NCBI GenBank assembly: GCA_023436025.1
Contig: JAEZKX010000326.1
Coordinates: forward strand, 1 to 10,036
Direction of reading: 5' to 3'
DNA length: 10,036 nt
Source: Pseudomonadota bacterium
Lineage (GTDB): Bacteria; Pseudomonadota; Gammaproteobacteria; Burkholderiales; Burkholderiaceae_C
Shown here: piece by piece, positions 1 through 7,111 of the stretch
How positions within the stretch are numbered: position 1 is the first letter of the stretch
How the letters are laid out: each line of letters opens with the position of its first letter
The notes under the pieces: generated by a model
Told to the model about the DNA's origin: nothing
Seen by the model: the letters and a program-made list of their open reading frames with translations, nothing else
Databases searched by the model: none
Position numbers and translations under genes: made by a program

Positions 1-580
1 GGCTGGCCATGACCTGCCGCGTCATCGCCGCCAGCAGCGCCGGCTCGCCGCGCCCGCGCTGCTGGTGGCTGTGCTTGAACCAGTTCCAGCAGCGCTGCGG
101 ATTGGCCTGCTGCGACTGCGCCGGGTACAGCACGAAGCAGTCGTGCCGGCGCGCGGCTTCGTTCATGCGCGTTCCCGCGGCGAAGTCGTCGGGGTTCTGG
201 GTGCAGCCGTGCAGCATCACCACCAGCGGCAGGGGCCGTGTACCGGCGGCCGGCGGCACGTAGAGCTTGTAGTCGCGCTGCGCGCGGCCGTCGCCGCCGC
301 GGCCGGACTCGAAGCGGCCCTGCGCATGTGCGTCGGCCCGGGGCGCCGCGGGGGCTTGGTCGATCGTGCGGGCCTCGACGTCCAGGGTGAGGCCGTCGAT
401 CGTGCGGGACTCGACGTCCAGCACGAGGCCGTCGTCGGACGCCCGGCGCGGCGATGGGGTGGCCGCCGCCGCGGAGGAGCCTTGCAGCGCGGCCTGGATG
501 GCCGCGGTGGCGGCCTGCAGGTCACCGCTACCCACGAGCCGCGTGGCGTCGTGCATCAGGCGCTGGAAATCGGTGTGCAT
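1..580 (-). CDS. PHB depolymerase family esterase, N-terminal part (runs off left edge)
   Basis: The first 193 residues of an alpha/beta-hydrolase of the esterase, PHB depolymerase family (Esterase_phd/LpqC type) are in the window; the 3' end lies beyond base 1. Seen: an N-terminal 100-residue low-complexity lead, then the start of the hydrolase core with LPLVVMLHGCTQNPDDF (about residues 117-133, oxyanion-hole HGC motif), an RMNEAARRHDCFVLYPAQ segment (138-155) and a CWNWF segment (164-168), all characteristic of the family. The catalytic Ser/Asp/His are outside the window, so activity cannot be judged. The ATG at 580 is preceded by AGGGAG five bases upstream, and only 20 bases separate it from the stop of the CopG-like gene, so the two are probably co-transcribed. 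No signal peptide is visible, which fits an intracellular esterase. Residues 51-74 are a tandem 12-residue duplication. True substrate (PHB oligomer, ester or other) is not determinable. Confidence 0.88.
   Translation of the reverse strand, partial: MHTDFQRLMHDATRLVGSGDLQAATAAIQAALQGSSAAAATPSPRRASDDGLVLDVESRTIDGLTLDVEARTIDQAPAAPRADAHAQGRFESGRGGDGRAQRDYKLYVPPAAGTRPLPLVVMLHGCTQNPDDFAAGTRMNEAARRHDCFVLYPAQSQQANPQRCWNWFKHSHQQRGRGEPALLAAMTRQVMAS
360..431 (-). repeat. 36-bp tandem duplication inside the esterase gene
   Basis: Two adjacent 36-bp copies (360-395 and 396-431) differ at only a few positions. They are in frame on the minus strand and encode GLVLDVESRTID and GLTLDVEARTID (esterase residues 51-62 and 63-74). 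They lie in the variable lead before the hydrolase core, so the duplication lengthens a linker rather than altering the catalytic fold. Confidence 0.9.
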
Positions 581-600
581 GTGGCTCCCTGAAACTGGTT

Positions 601-1026
601 TCAACGAATGCGCTGGCGCAAGGCGGCCTTGACGCCGGGGCTGGCGTGCAGGGCACCCAGGACGGTGAGCGAGGAGATGGTGGCGGCCGCCAGTTCGGGC
701 GTGACGGCGTCGTCGATCGTGGCCAGGCCCAGCACCCGGATGTCCAGCTGTTCGCCGACCGCCTTCAGCGCCAGCAGGTCGGCCTGGGACACGTGCAGCA
801 CGCCCAGAGTCAGCGTCTTGCGGGCCGCCACCTGCTTGACCGCGTCGGCATGCGCGCCCAGCTGGTTGCGAATGGCCGTGCGGATGAAGTCGGAGCGGTT
901 GGCATAGAAGCCTTCCTGCACCAGCAGGTCGATCTGGCCCAGGTCGACGCAGCCCAGGTTCATGGTGATCTTCTCGTCCTGCGGCCTGGGCGCGGCGGTC
1001 AGCGACTTGGTGCTGGGGCGTGGCAT
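601..1026 (-). CDS. CopG-like ribbon-helix-helix transcriptional regulator
   Basis: A 141-residue protein with an N-terminal ribbon-helix-helix DNA-binding domain. Seen: a polar lead (residues 1-18), the beta strand EKITMNLG (18-25), helix one around CVDLGQIDLLVQEGF, then YANRSDFIRTAIRNQLG, the classic second-helix pattern of CopG/Arc/MetJ-type dimers. The C-terminal half (about 70-141, with repeated LTLGVLHVS, LDIRVLGLATI and ISSLTVLGALHAS segments) looks like an alternating strand/helix sensing or dimerisation region. I chose the ATG at 1026 over the internal Met22 (963) because Met22 lies inside the DNA-binding strand. A Comamonadaceae-style arrangement of this regulator directly upstream of a PHB-depolymerase-type esterase suggests it controls that gene and itself; this is inference. 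Its own promoter carries an inverted repeat in the spacer, fitting autoregulation. Confidence 0.82.
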   Translation of the reverse strand: MPRPSTKSLTAAPRPQDEKITMNLGCVDLGQIDLLVQEGFYANRSDFIRTAIRNQLGAHADAVKQVAARKTLTLGVLHVSQADLLALKAVGEQLDIRVLGLATIDDAVTPELAAATISSLTVLGALHASPGVKAALRQRIR

Positions 1027-1032
1027 ACGGCC

Positions 1033-1060
1033 ATACTAGCACCATCCACTTGGATGGCAA
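1033..1060 (-). promoter_or_regulatory. Predicted sigma70-type promoter of the CopG-like gene
   Basis: Read on the minus strand: TTGCCA (1060-1055, 5/6 match to the -35 consensus), a 16-bp spacer, then TAGTAT (1038-1033, 4/6 match to -10). Transcription would begin near 1026-1027, at or one base before the ATG at 1026, predicting a leaderless or nearly leaderless mRNA. No Shine-Dalgarno sequence is visible before that ATG, which agrees. Confidence 0.5.
1042..1057. promoter_or_regulatory. Inverted-repeat operator candidate in the CopG-like promoter
   Basis: Perfect inverted repeat CCATCC-ACTT-GGATGG, 6-bp arms and 4-bp centre. It fills most of the spacer between the predicted -35 and -10 hexamers and overlaps the -35 by three bases. 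Ribbon-helix-helix dimers bind short symmetric sites of this size, so it is a natural candidate for the neighbouring regulator's own operator. Binding is inferred. Confidence 0.55.
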
Positions 1061-1064
1061 GTAA

Positions 1065-1083
1065 CAGGATCTTAGGGATCCTG
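1065..1083 (-). terminator. Hairpin over the stop codon of the 70-residue gene, possible terminator
   Basis: Perfect 7-bp inverted repeat CAGGATC (1065-1071) and GATCCTG (1077-1083) with a 5-base loop that contains the TAA stop codon of the gene at 1072-1284. On the minus strand it is followed by TTACTTGCC, only a weak T-rich tail. It sits just upstream of the regulator promoter and could insulate the two units. Confidence 0.4.
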
Positions 1084-1284
1084 CTGCTCGGCCTTCTCCA
1101 CCTGGGGCGCCGCCAGTTCGCGTCCCACCATGGCCCGCGCGTACAGGTAATTGGTGCGTGCGTTCTCGCTGAGCTGGTCCATGTCCACGCGCCCGGCGTC
1201 GTCGCAGGGGAAGGCAAAGCCGCGGCCGCTGTCGAACAGCGACCGGAAGCACAGTCGGAAGGCTGCGGATGCGGGCTGGTGCAT
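1072..1284 (-). CDS. Small conserved-looking hypothetical protein, 70 residues
   Basis: A 70-residue ORF of unknown function. Seen: a basic/aromatic start with LCFRSLFDSGRGFAFPCDDA (residues 11-30), then GRVDMDQLSENARTNYLYAR (31-50) and AMVGRELAAPQVE. The GFAFPCD...G.VD.D.LS..AR.NY..AR..VGRE pattern resembles small uncharacterised proteins I associate with Burkholderiales; that is from memory and unverified. It has two cysteines (12 and 27) and no transmembrane segment or signal peptide. The ATG at 1284 lacks a clear Shine-Dalgarno, so the start is uncertain, although the same frame stays open far upstream as a shadow of glsA. It stands alone, 119 bases downstream of the glutaminase stop and 45 bases before the regulator's start codon, and may be read through from the liv-glsA operon or have its own promoter. 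Confidence 0.62.
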   Translation of the reverse strand: MHQPASAAFRLCFRSLFDSGRGFAFPCDDAGRVDMDQLSENARTNYLYARAMVGRELAAPQVEKAEQQDP

Positions 1285-1363
1285 GGCCGTACAACGAAGC
1301 GGCGCCTCGACGCGACGACCGCGTGCGTGCAAAGGCGACGTGAAGACTGTGAGTGGATGAGGC

Positions 1364-1388
1364 GTTGCGGCGCGGCGCACGCCGCAGC
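1364..1388 (-). terminator. GC-rich hairpin after glsA, possible operon terminator
   Basis: TGCGGCG (1366-1372) and CGCCGCA (1380-1386) form a perfect 7-bp stem with a 7-base loop, extendable by a G-U and a G-C pair. It lies about 16 bases past the glutaminase stop codon on the minus strand. No T-run follows, so if it terminates the liv-glsA transcript it is not a classic intrinsic terminator. The rest of 1285-1403 shows no gene. Confidence 0.35.
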
Positions 1389-1403
1389 CAAGGGGCCGAT
1401 CGC

Positions 1404-2339
1404 CTAGGGCCGGTCGAACATCCCCAGCTTCCAGTCCGCCGCCCAGGCGCGGAACACCTCGACCGCGCGCACGCTGTGGCCGTGGCTGTCCAGCCGCGGC
1501 GAGTAGACGGCCAGGCCCATGCGCCCCGGCACCACCGCCAGCACGCCGCCGCCGACGCCGCTCTTGGCCGGCAGGCCCACGGTGTAGGCCCACCGGCCGG
1601 AGGAGTCGTACATGCCGCAGGTGAACATCAGCGTCAGCACGTCGCGCAGGCTCTCGGGGCGGATCGCGCGTTTGCCGGTCAGCGGCTGCACCCCGCCGTT
1701 GGCCAGCGTCGCGGCCATCAGCGCCAGCTCGCGCGTGTCGGCGGCCACGGTGCACTGGCGCGCGTAGATCGCCATGGCGCCGTCGATGTCGTCGCCGATC
1801 AGGTCGAAGTGCCGCAGCAGGTGCGCGATGGCGCGGTTGCGGTGCGCGCCTTCGCCGGTGAGGTCGGTGGTGGCCGGATGCAGCCGTGCCTCGCGGCCCA
1901 GGTAGTCGCCGAACATCGCCATCACCTGCTGCGGCGCGCGCTTCGGCGCCGCATGGTGCAGCATGGCCGACATGGCGATGGCGCCCGAGTTGATCATCGG
2001 GTTGTAGGGCAGGTGGTCTTCCTCCAGCTCGATGATCGAGTTGAAGGATTCGGTGGTGGGCTCCACGCCCACCCGGCGGTGCACCTCGGCGCGGCCGAAC
2101 AGGTCGAGCGCCAGGCCGTAGATGAAGGGCTTGGAGATCGACTGGATGGTGAGGAGGTGGCCGGCGTCGCCGGCCGTCACCACCTCGCCATCCACCGTGG
2201 CCACTGCGATGGCGAAGGTGTCGGGGTCGGTCTGCGGGTGCTCCGGCGTGTAGCCGGCCGGCTTGCCGTCGCGCGCGTCGCGGAAGGTCTCCAGCAGCAA
2301 CCGCAGGTAGATGGCGGGATCGGCAGGCCAGTTCGTCAT
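1404..2339 (-). CDS. glsA: Glutaminase A family (beta-lactamase-like serine amidohydrolase)
   Basis: A 311-residue, full-length glutaminase that in this family hydrolyses L-glutamine to glutamate and ammonia in the cytoplasm. Seen: the catalytic Ser-x-x-Lys in QSISKPF (Ser67, Lys70), the substrate-binding stretch YNPMINSGAIA (Asn117), the HRNRAIAHLL motif (about 165-174), and the C-terminal block CGMYDSSGRWAY...GLPAKSGVGGG (241-265), all diagnostic of GlsA. The length fits the roughly 300-310-residue bacterial form without extra domains. Its ATG (2339) overlaps the livM stop as ATGA, so it is translationally coupled as the last gene of the transporter operon. That linkage suggests the imported compound is glutamine, an amide-bearing relative, or something whose breakdown passes through glutamine; this is inference. 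A fixed role in acid resistance, as for E. coli YbaS, is less likely from this context. Confidence 0.93.
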   Translation of the reverse strand: MTNWPADPAIYLRLLLETFRDARDGKPAGYTPEHPQTDPDTFAIAVATVDGEVVTAGDAGHLLTIQSISKPFIYGLALDLFGRAEVHRRVGVEPTTESFNSIIELEEDHLPYNPMINSGAIAMSAMLHHAAPKRAPQQVMAMFGDYLGREARLHPATTDLTGEGAHRNRAIAHLLRHFDLIGDDIDGAMAIYARQCTVAADTRELALMAATLANGGVQPLTGKRAIRPESLRDVLTLMFTCGMYDSSGRWAYTVGLPAKSGVGGGVLAVVPGRMGLAVYSPRLDSHGHSVRAVEVFRAWAADWKLGMFDRP

Positions 2340-3301
2340 GGCGCATTCTCACCGGCATGGCGCGACACGGCGGTGGTTTCGCCCAGCAGGCCGCGCGGCC
2401 GCCACAGCAGCATCAGGGCGATCAGCACGCCGATCAGCACCACCTGCAGCGCCGCGGCGCGCGCCTGTTCGGCCTGCGGCACCACGCTGCGCAGCACCCC
2501 GCCCGACACCGCCCAGAAGCCCCACACCAGGTAGGCGCCGAGGATGGCGCCGCGGTTGTTGCCGGAGCCGCCGACGATCAGCATGGCCCACAGCTGGAAG
2601 GTGAGGATGGGCAGGAAGTCCTCGGGCGCGATGTAGCCGACGAAGTGCGCGTAGAGCGCGCCGCCCAGGCCCATCAGCATGCTGCCGATCACGAAGGACT
2701 GCAGGCGGAAGCGGAAGGCGCTCTTGCCCAGGGCCGCGGCCGCCTGTTCGTCCTCGCGGATGGCGCGCAGCACGCGGCCCCAGGGGCTGCGCACCAGGCG
2801 TTCGAGCCCGATGTAGAGCGCCGCCACGATGGCGATGACCAGCGCCAGGTAGGCCAGGTTCCAGCCCACGCCCGCGCCCATCACCGACTGCCAGGGCCGC
2901 GGGATGAACTGCACGCCGAAGGGCCCGCCCGTGAGCCACTGGGCGTTGAGCGCGACCAGCTGCACCACCACCGCGATGCCGAAGGTGGTGATGGCCAGGT
3001 AGTCGTGGCGCAGGCGCAGGGCCGCGGTGCCGACGACCAGGCCGGCCAGCCCGGAGGTCAGCATCGCGCCCAGGCAGCCGACGATCACCGGCAGGCCGAA
3101 GCCGCCGACGCGGCCGTCCACCGGCGGCGTGGTCAGCAGGCCCGTGGTGTAGGCGCCGATGGCGACGAAGCCGGCCACGCCCACGTTGAACAGGCCGGTG
3201 GTGCCCCACTGCAGGTTGAGTCCCAGCACCATCACGGCGAAGACGCTGGCGAACACCAGGAAGAAGGTGCCGTAGGAAAGGTAGTCCAGCACGCCCGGCA
3301 T
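2336..3301 (-). CDS. livM: Branched-chain amino acid-type ABC transporter permease, LivM family
   Basis: A 321-residue integral inner-membrane protein, the second permease of a HAAT-family importer. Seen: many hydrophobic segments (roughly 8-10), the N-terminal LSYGTFFLVFASVFAVMVLG helix, LNLQWGTTGLFNVGVAGFVAIGAY (the conserved G..G.F..G.AGF..IGAY permease signature), and the cytoplasmic coupling loop SPWGRVLRAIREDEQAAAALG that contacts the ATPases. The C-terminus reads LLWRPRGLLGE, typical of the family. I chose ATG 3301, which overlaps the livH stop as TGATG and has GGAGAAG about six bases upstream, over an in-frame ATG 13 codons earlier. That alternative would add a non-family lead (MAAAHGSVRG...) inside livH. 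The stop overlaps the glsA start by ATGA. Confidence 0.93.
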   Translation of the reverse strand: MPGVLDYLSYGTFFLVFASVFAVMVLGLNLQWGTTGLFNVGVAGFVAIGAYTTGLLTTPPVDGRVGGFGLPVIVGCLGAMLTSGLAGLVVGTAALRLRHDYLAITTFGIAVVVQLVALNAQWLTGGPFGVQFIPRPWQSVMGAGVGWNLAYLALVIAIVAALYIGLERLVRSPWGRVLRAIREDEQAAAALGKSAFRFRLQSFVIGSMLMGLGGALYAHFVGYIAPEDFLPILTFQLWAMLIVGGSGNNRGAILGAYLVWGFWAVSGGVLRSVVPQAEQARAAALQVVLIGVLIALMLLWRPRGLLGETTAVSRHAGENAP

Positions 3302-4215
3302 CAGGTCTTCTCCGCGAACAGACCCGTGGGCCGCAGCCACAGGATGGCGATCAGCACCACGAAGGCGGCGGCGGCGCGGTATTCGGCGCCCACCAGCATC
3401 ACCGCGAAGCTCTCGGCCAGGCCGATGATCAGGCCGCCGAGGACGGCGCCCCAGACCGAGCCGATGCCGCCCAGGATGGCGGCGGCGAACAGCGGCAGCA
3501 GCAGCTCCTGGCCCATGGCGGGGCGCAGCTGCACCGTGAGGCCGACGAACACGCCGGCCAGTGCCGCGAGCGCCGCGCCCAGCACCCAGGTGGCGCGCAT
3601 GACGTGCTCGGGGTCGATGCCGGCCACGCGTGCGAGCTGCGGGTTGAGCGAGGCCGCGCGCATCGCCCGGCCCATCGTGCTGCGGGCCAGGAACAGGTGC
3701 AGCGCGACCACGGCCACCGCGGTGAGCCCCAGCACCAGCAGCTGGTCGGGCGTGACGCGCAGGCCGCCCGCCACGTTGCGCGGGATCAGCGGGATGGCGA
3801 TCTGCAGCTCGGTGGAGTAGTACTGCGGCACGCCGCCGTAGAAGTAGAACAGCAGGTTGCGCAGCGCCAGCGCGGCGCCGAAGCTGGCGATCACCAGCGT
3901 GATGGCGCCCTGGGCGCGCAGCCGCTTGAACAGCAGCCAGTCGATCGCCAGCGCCAGCAGCGCGGTGCCGGCCATGGCGACCAGCAGCGCCGCCATCAGC
4001 GGCCAGCCGAAGGAGAAGGGCGCCCAGGCCTGCGTGCCGCCGGCCACGGCGGTGAACCAGCCGACGGCCGACAGCGCGATGTAGGCGCCCCAGGCCAGCA
4101 GCTCGCCGTGGCCGAAGTTGGCGAAGCGCAGGATGGAGAAGGTGAGGGTGACGCCGATGGCGCCCAGCGCGATGACGGAGCCGACGATCAGGCCGTCGGC
4201 GAAAACCTGGATCAT
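3301..4215 (-). CDS. livH: Branched-chain amino acid-type ABC transporter permease, LivH family
   Basis: A 304-residue inner-membrane permease of the HAAT type, expected to heterodimerise with the LivM product to form the translocation channel. Seen: the N-terminal FADGLIVGSVIALGAIGVTL helix, the signature ILRFANFGHGELLAWGAYIAL (residues 28-48), the coupling segment STMGRAMRAASLNPQLARVAGID with the EAA-like G, the LGGIGSVWGAVLGGLIIGLAE block near the C-terminus, and the terminal LWLRPTGLFAEKT. About eight transmembrane segments are evident. The ATG overlaps the livF stop (ATGA) and the TGA overlaps the livM start by one base, so it is embedded in a fully coupled operon. Substrate choice rests mainly with the binding protein encoded on the other strand. 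Confidence 0.93.
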   Translation of the reverse strand: MIQVFADGLIVGSVIALGAIGVTLTFSILRFANFGHGELLAWGAYIALSAVGWFTAVAGGTQAWAPFSFGWPLMAALLVAMAGTALLALAIDWLLFKRLRAQGAITLVIASFGAALALRNLLFYFYGGVPQYYSTELQIAIPLIPRNVAGGLRVTPDQLLVLGLTAVAVVALHLFLARSTMGRAMRAASLNPQLARVAGIDPEHVMRATWVLGAALAALAGVFVGLTVQLRPAMGQELLLPLFAAAILGGIGSVWGAVLGGLIIGLAESFAVMLVGAEYRAAAAFVVLIAILWLRPTGLFAEKT

Positions 4216-4939
4216 GCCGCGGCCCCTTCCACGTGGCGACCGAGATAGAGCTGCGCGATGCGGGCGTCGCCAGCCAGTTCGGCGGCTGGCGCCACCAGGC
4301 GTTCGCGGCCTTCCACCAGCACCGCGGCGCGGTCGGCGATGGCCAGCGCCGCCTTCACGTTCTGCTCCACCAGCACGATGGTGACGCCGCCGTCGCGGAT
4401 CTCGCGCAGCTTGGCGAACACCTCCAGCACCAGCCGGGGCGACAGGCCCGCCGACGGTTCATCGAGCATCAGCACCTGCGGCATGCGCACCAGTGCGCGC
4501 GCCACGGCCAGCATCTGGCGCTGCCCGCCCGAGAGGCGGCCGGCCAGCAGCTTCTTCTGCCGCTCCAGGTCGGGGAAGGTGGCGTAGAGGGCCGGCAGCC
4601 GCTCGCGCGCGGACACGCGCTGCAGGGCCGCCGCCAGCTCCAGGTTTTCGGCGATGGTGAGATTGGTGAAGACGTTCTCCGTTTGCGGCACGAAGCCCAG
4701 GCCCGCCGCGCCCAGGCGGTGCGCGGGCACGCGCGTGATGTCGGTGTCGCCCAGCCACACCTGGCCGGCGGTGACCGGCACCAGGCCGGCGACGGCCTTG
4801 ACCAGCGTCGACTTGCCGGCGCCGTTGGGACCGAGGATGGCCAGGATCTCGCCGGCGCGCACGTCGAGCGTGGCGCCGCGCACGATGGGCAGGCCGGGTT
4901 CGTAGGCGGCCTCCAGGCCGGCGATGCGCAGGGCGGCGC

Positions 4940-4943
<4 letters not shown>
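4212..4943 (-). CDS. livF: ABC transporter ATP-binding protein, LivF family
   Basis: A 243-residue cytoplasmic ATPase subunit of the importer. Seen in order: Walker A GPNGAGKST (residues 38-46), Q-loop Gln87 in FVPQTENVF, signature LSGGQ (137-141), Walker B VLMLDEP (157-163) and the D-loop SAGLSP. The position of the switch histidine reads VEQN, with Gln in place of His, which is usual for LivF proteins rather than a defect; the LivG partner keeps the His. The FTNLTIAENL segment is typical of LivF. The start at 4943 was chosen because it begins the family's N-terminus (MSAALRIAGLEAAY) and overlaps the livG stop by ATGA; the frame stays open far upstream only as a shadow of livG. Confidence 0.94.
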
Positions 4944-5695
<752 letters not shown>

Positions 5696-5732
5696 ACAGA
5701 CGGATTCTTGCATTTCTGAAACGAAGGGCGCC

Positions 5733-6071
5733 ATGGACGATGACGGTTTCGAGATCCACGACCTGCGGGTGGAGGTGGTCGGCCCCCCCGACGCGCGGAT
5801 CTATTGCGGCGCGAAGCCGGGCGACTTCTTCGAGTTGCGCGGCGAGATGCTGCACCTGCCGCCGGGCCAGGGCTTCTCGATCTACTCGCTGGCCGCGCTG
5901 CTGCCGCTGTTGCCGGCCAAGCAGCGCGCCACCCATCCCAACGACTGGATGTCGACCGACACCGAAGTCGCCTGCCCCGACCCGAACTGCCCCACGCGCT
6001 TTCGCATCAGCCGCATCGGCACGCGGCGCTTTCGCCATGCCGACACCACGGCCGTCCCCCTGAAACCATGA
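5733..6071 (+). CDS. Small TIGR04076-type protein, 112 residues, function unknown
   Basis: A 112-residue cytoplasmic protein resembling the TIGR04076 family of small uncharacterised proteins. Seen: a beta-strand start FEIHDLRVEVVG, CGAKPGDFFELRGEML (Cys25 with the conserved GD.F), an aromatic/Leu-rich middle SIYSLAALLPLLPAKQ, HPNDWMSTDTEVACPDPNC (His69, Cys81, Cys86) and a final strand FRISRI. Three cysteines and a histidine could form a metal or redox site, but this is only a suggestion. The ATG at 5733 follows AAGGG about six bases upstream; the frame is open earlier only as a shadow of livG. The stop overlaps the next aldo/keto reductase as ATGA, so the two are translationally coupled. From memory, TIGR04076 proteins often neighbour aldo/keto reductases, which agrees with a partner or accessory role. 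Confidence 0.8.
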   Translation: MDDDGFEIHDLRVEVVGPPDARIYCGAKPGDFFELRGEMLHLPPGQGFSIYSLAALLPLLPAKQRATHPNDWMSTDTEVACPDPNCPTRFRISRIGTRRFRHADTTAVPLKP

Positions 6072-7090
6072 ACCAGGTTGAAACCTTCGAACTCGCGCCG
6101 GGCTATGTGATCCCGCGCGTCCTGCGCGGCGGCTGGCAGCTGGCCGGCGACCACGGCGAGGTCGATCGCGAACGCGCGGTCGACGACATGGCGCAATTCG
6201 TGCGCGCCGGCATCAACACCTTCGACTGTGCCGACATCTACACCGGCGTCGAGGCCCTGATCGGCGCGTACCGCCGGCGCGACCCCTCGCTGCAGGTGCA
6301 CACCAAGTTCGTACCCGACCTGGAAGACCTGGCGCGGGTGGACGAGGCCTACGTGCGGCGCATCAACGAACGTTCCCGCGAGCGCCTGAACGCGCAGGCG
6401 CTGGACCTGGTGCAGTTCCACTGGTGGGACTACGCCGTGCCGGGCATGGAGCGGGTGGCCGGCCACCTCGCGCAGCTGCAGCGCGAAGGCGCCATCCGCA
6501 ACGTGGGCGGCACCAACTTCGACACGCCGCACACCGAGCGGCTGCTCGATGCCGGCGTGCCGCTGGTCAGCATGCAGGTGCAGTATTCGCTGCTGGACCG
6601 GCGCCCGGCCGGCGCGCTGGCCGCGCTGTGCGCGCGCAGCCCGGTGAGCCTGATCTGCTACGGCACCATCGCCGGCGGCTTCATCACCCGCAAGTGGCTG
6701 GACCAGCCCGAACCGCGCGACCTGAGCAACCGCTCGCTGATCAAGTACAAGCTGGTCATCGACGACTTCGGCGGCTGGGACGCCTTCCAGGGCCTGCTGC
6801 GCACCCTGCAGGCCATCGGCGACAAGCACGGCGTGGCCCTGTCCGCCGTGGCCACGCGCTGGGTGCTGGACCAGCCCCAGGTGGCCGCCGCCATCGTCGG
6901 CGCGCGCTACGCGGCGCACCTGCCGGAGTTGCTGCAGGTGTTCTCCTTCCGCCTGGACGCCGCCGACCGCGCCGCCATCGAGCGCGTGCTGTCCGCCTGC
7001 CCAGGCCCGCGGGGCGACACGTACACGCTGGAGCGCGACCGCGAGGGCCGCCACGGCCGCATCATGAAGTACAACCTGAACAAGACCTGA
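6068..7090 (+). CDS. Aldo/keto reductase (first of two paralogues)
   Basis: A 340-residue NAD(P)H-dependent oxidoreductase of the aldo/keto reductase superfamily, a cytoplasmic (beta/alpha)8 barrel reducing aldehydes or ketones. The catalytic tetrad is complete: Asp53 and Tyr58 in TFDCADIYTG, Lys80 in HTKFVPD, His118 in LVQFHWWDY. The nucleotide-binding C-terminal part shows CYGTIAGGFITRKWLDQPEP, ATRWVLDQPQVAAAIVGARY. It ends in a charged tail, TYTLERDREGRHGRIMKYNL, unlike the tail of the second reductase. The ATG (6068) overlaps the stop of the small TIGR04076-type gene (ATGA), and 21 bases separate its stop from the binding-protein gene. It is clearly homologous by eye to the reductase part of the gene at 8386, so the two probably arose by duplication and diverged. 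The substrate is unknown. Confidence 0.9.
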   Translation: MNQVETFELAPGYVIPRVLRGGWQLAGDHGEVDRERAVDDMAQFVRAGINTFDCADIYTGVEALIGAYRRRDPSLQVHTKFVPDLEDLARVDEAYVRRINERSRERLNAQALDLVQFHWWDYAVPGMERVAGHLAQLQREGAIRNVGGTNFDTPHTERLLDAGVPLVSMQVQYSLLDRRPAGALAALCARSPVSLICYGTIAGGFITRKWLDQPEPRDLSNRSLIKYKLVIDDFGGWDAFQGLLRTLQAIGDKHGVALSAVATRWVLDQPQVAAAIVGARYAAHLPELLQVFSFRLDAADRAAIERVLSACPGPRGDTYTLERDREGRHGRIMKYNLNKT

Positions 7091-7096
7091 CCCTTC

Positions 7097-7104
7097 GAGG
7101 AGAA
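7097..7104 (+). promoter_or_regulatory. Strong ribosome binding site of the binding-protein gene
   Basis: GAGGAGAA ends seven bases before the ATG at 7112. It is the strongest Shine-Dalgarno I see in the plus-strand operon, and the only internal gene there not started by a stop/start overlap. This fits the higher protein demand for a periplasmic binding protein relative to its neighbours. Confidence 0.75.
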
Positions 7105-7111
7105 CGTTTCC

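Noticed and set aside
454..1407. 317-residue plus-strand ORF across the regulator and small-gene region
   Set aside because: It lies opposite the well-supported regulator gene and shows no domain; the part over the 1285-1403 gap is too short to support a gene.
2357..3820. 487-residue plus-strand ORF opposite livM and livH
   Set aside because: His/Gln/Ala-rich antisense shadow of membrane permease genes; no family resemblance.
5696..5734. N-terminal extension of livG to the ATG at 5734
   Set aside because: The added 13 residues do not look like the LivG family and would overlap the divergent start codon; the ATG at 5695 gives the usual N-terminus.
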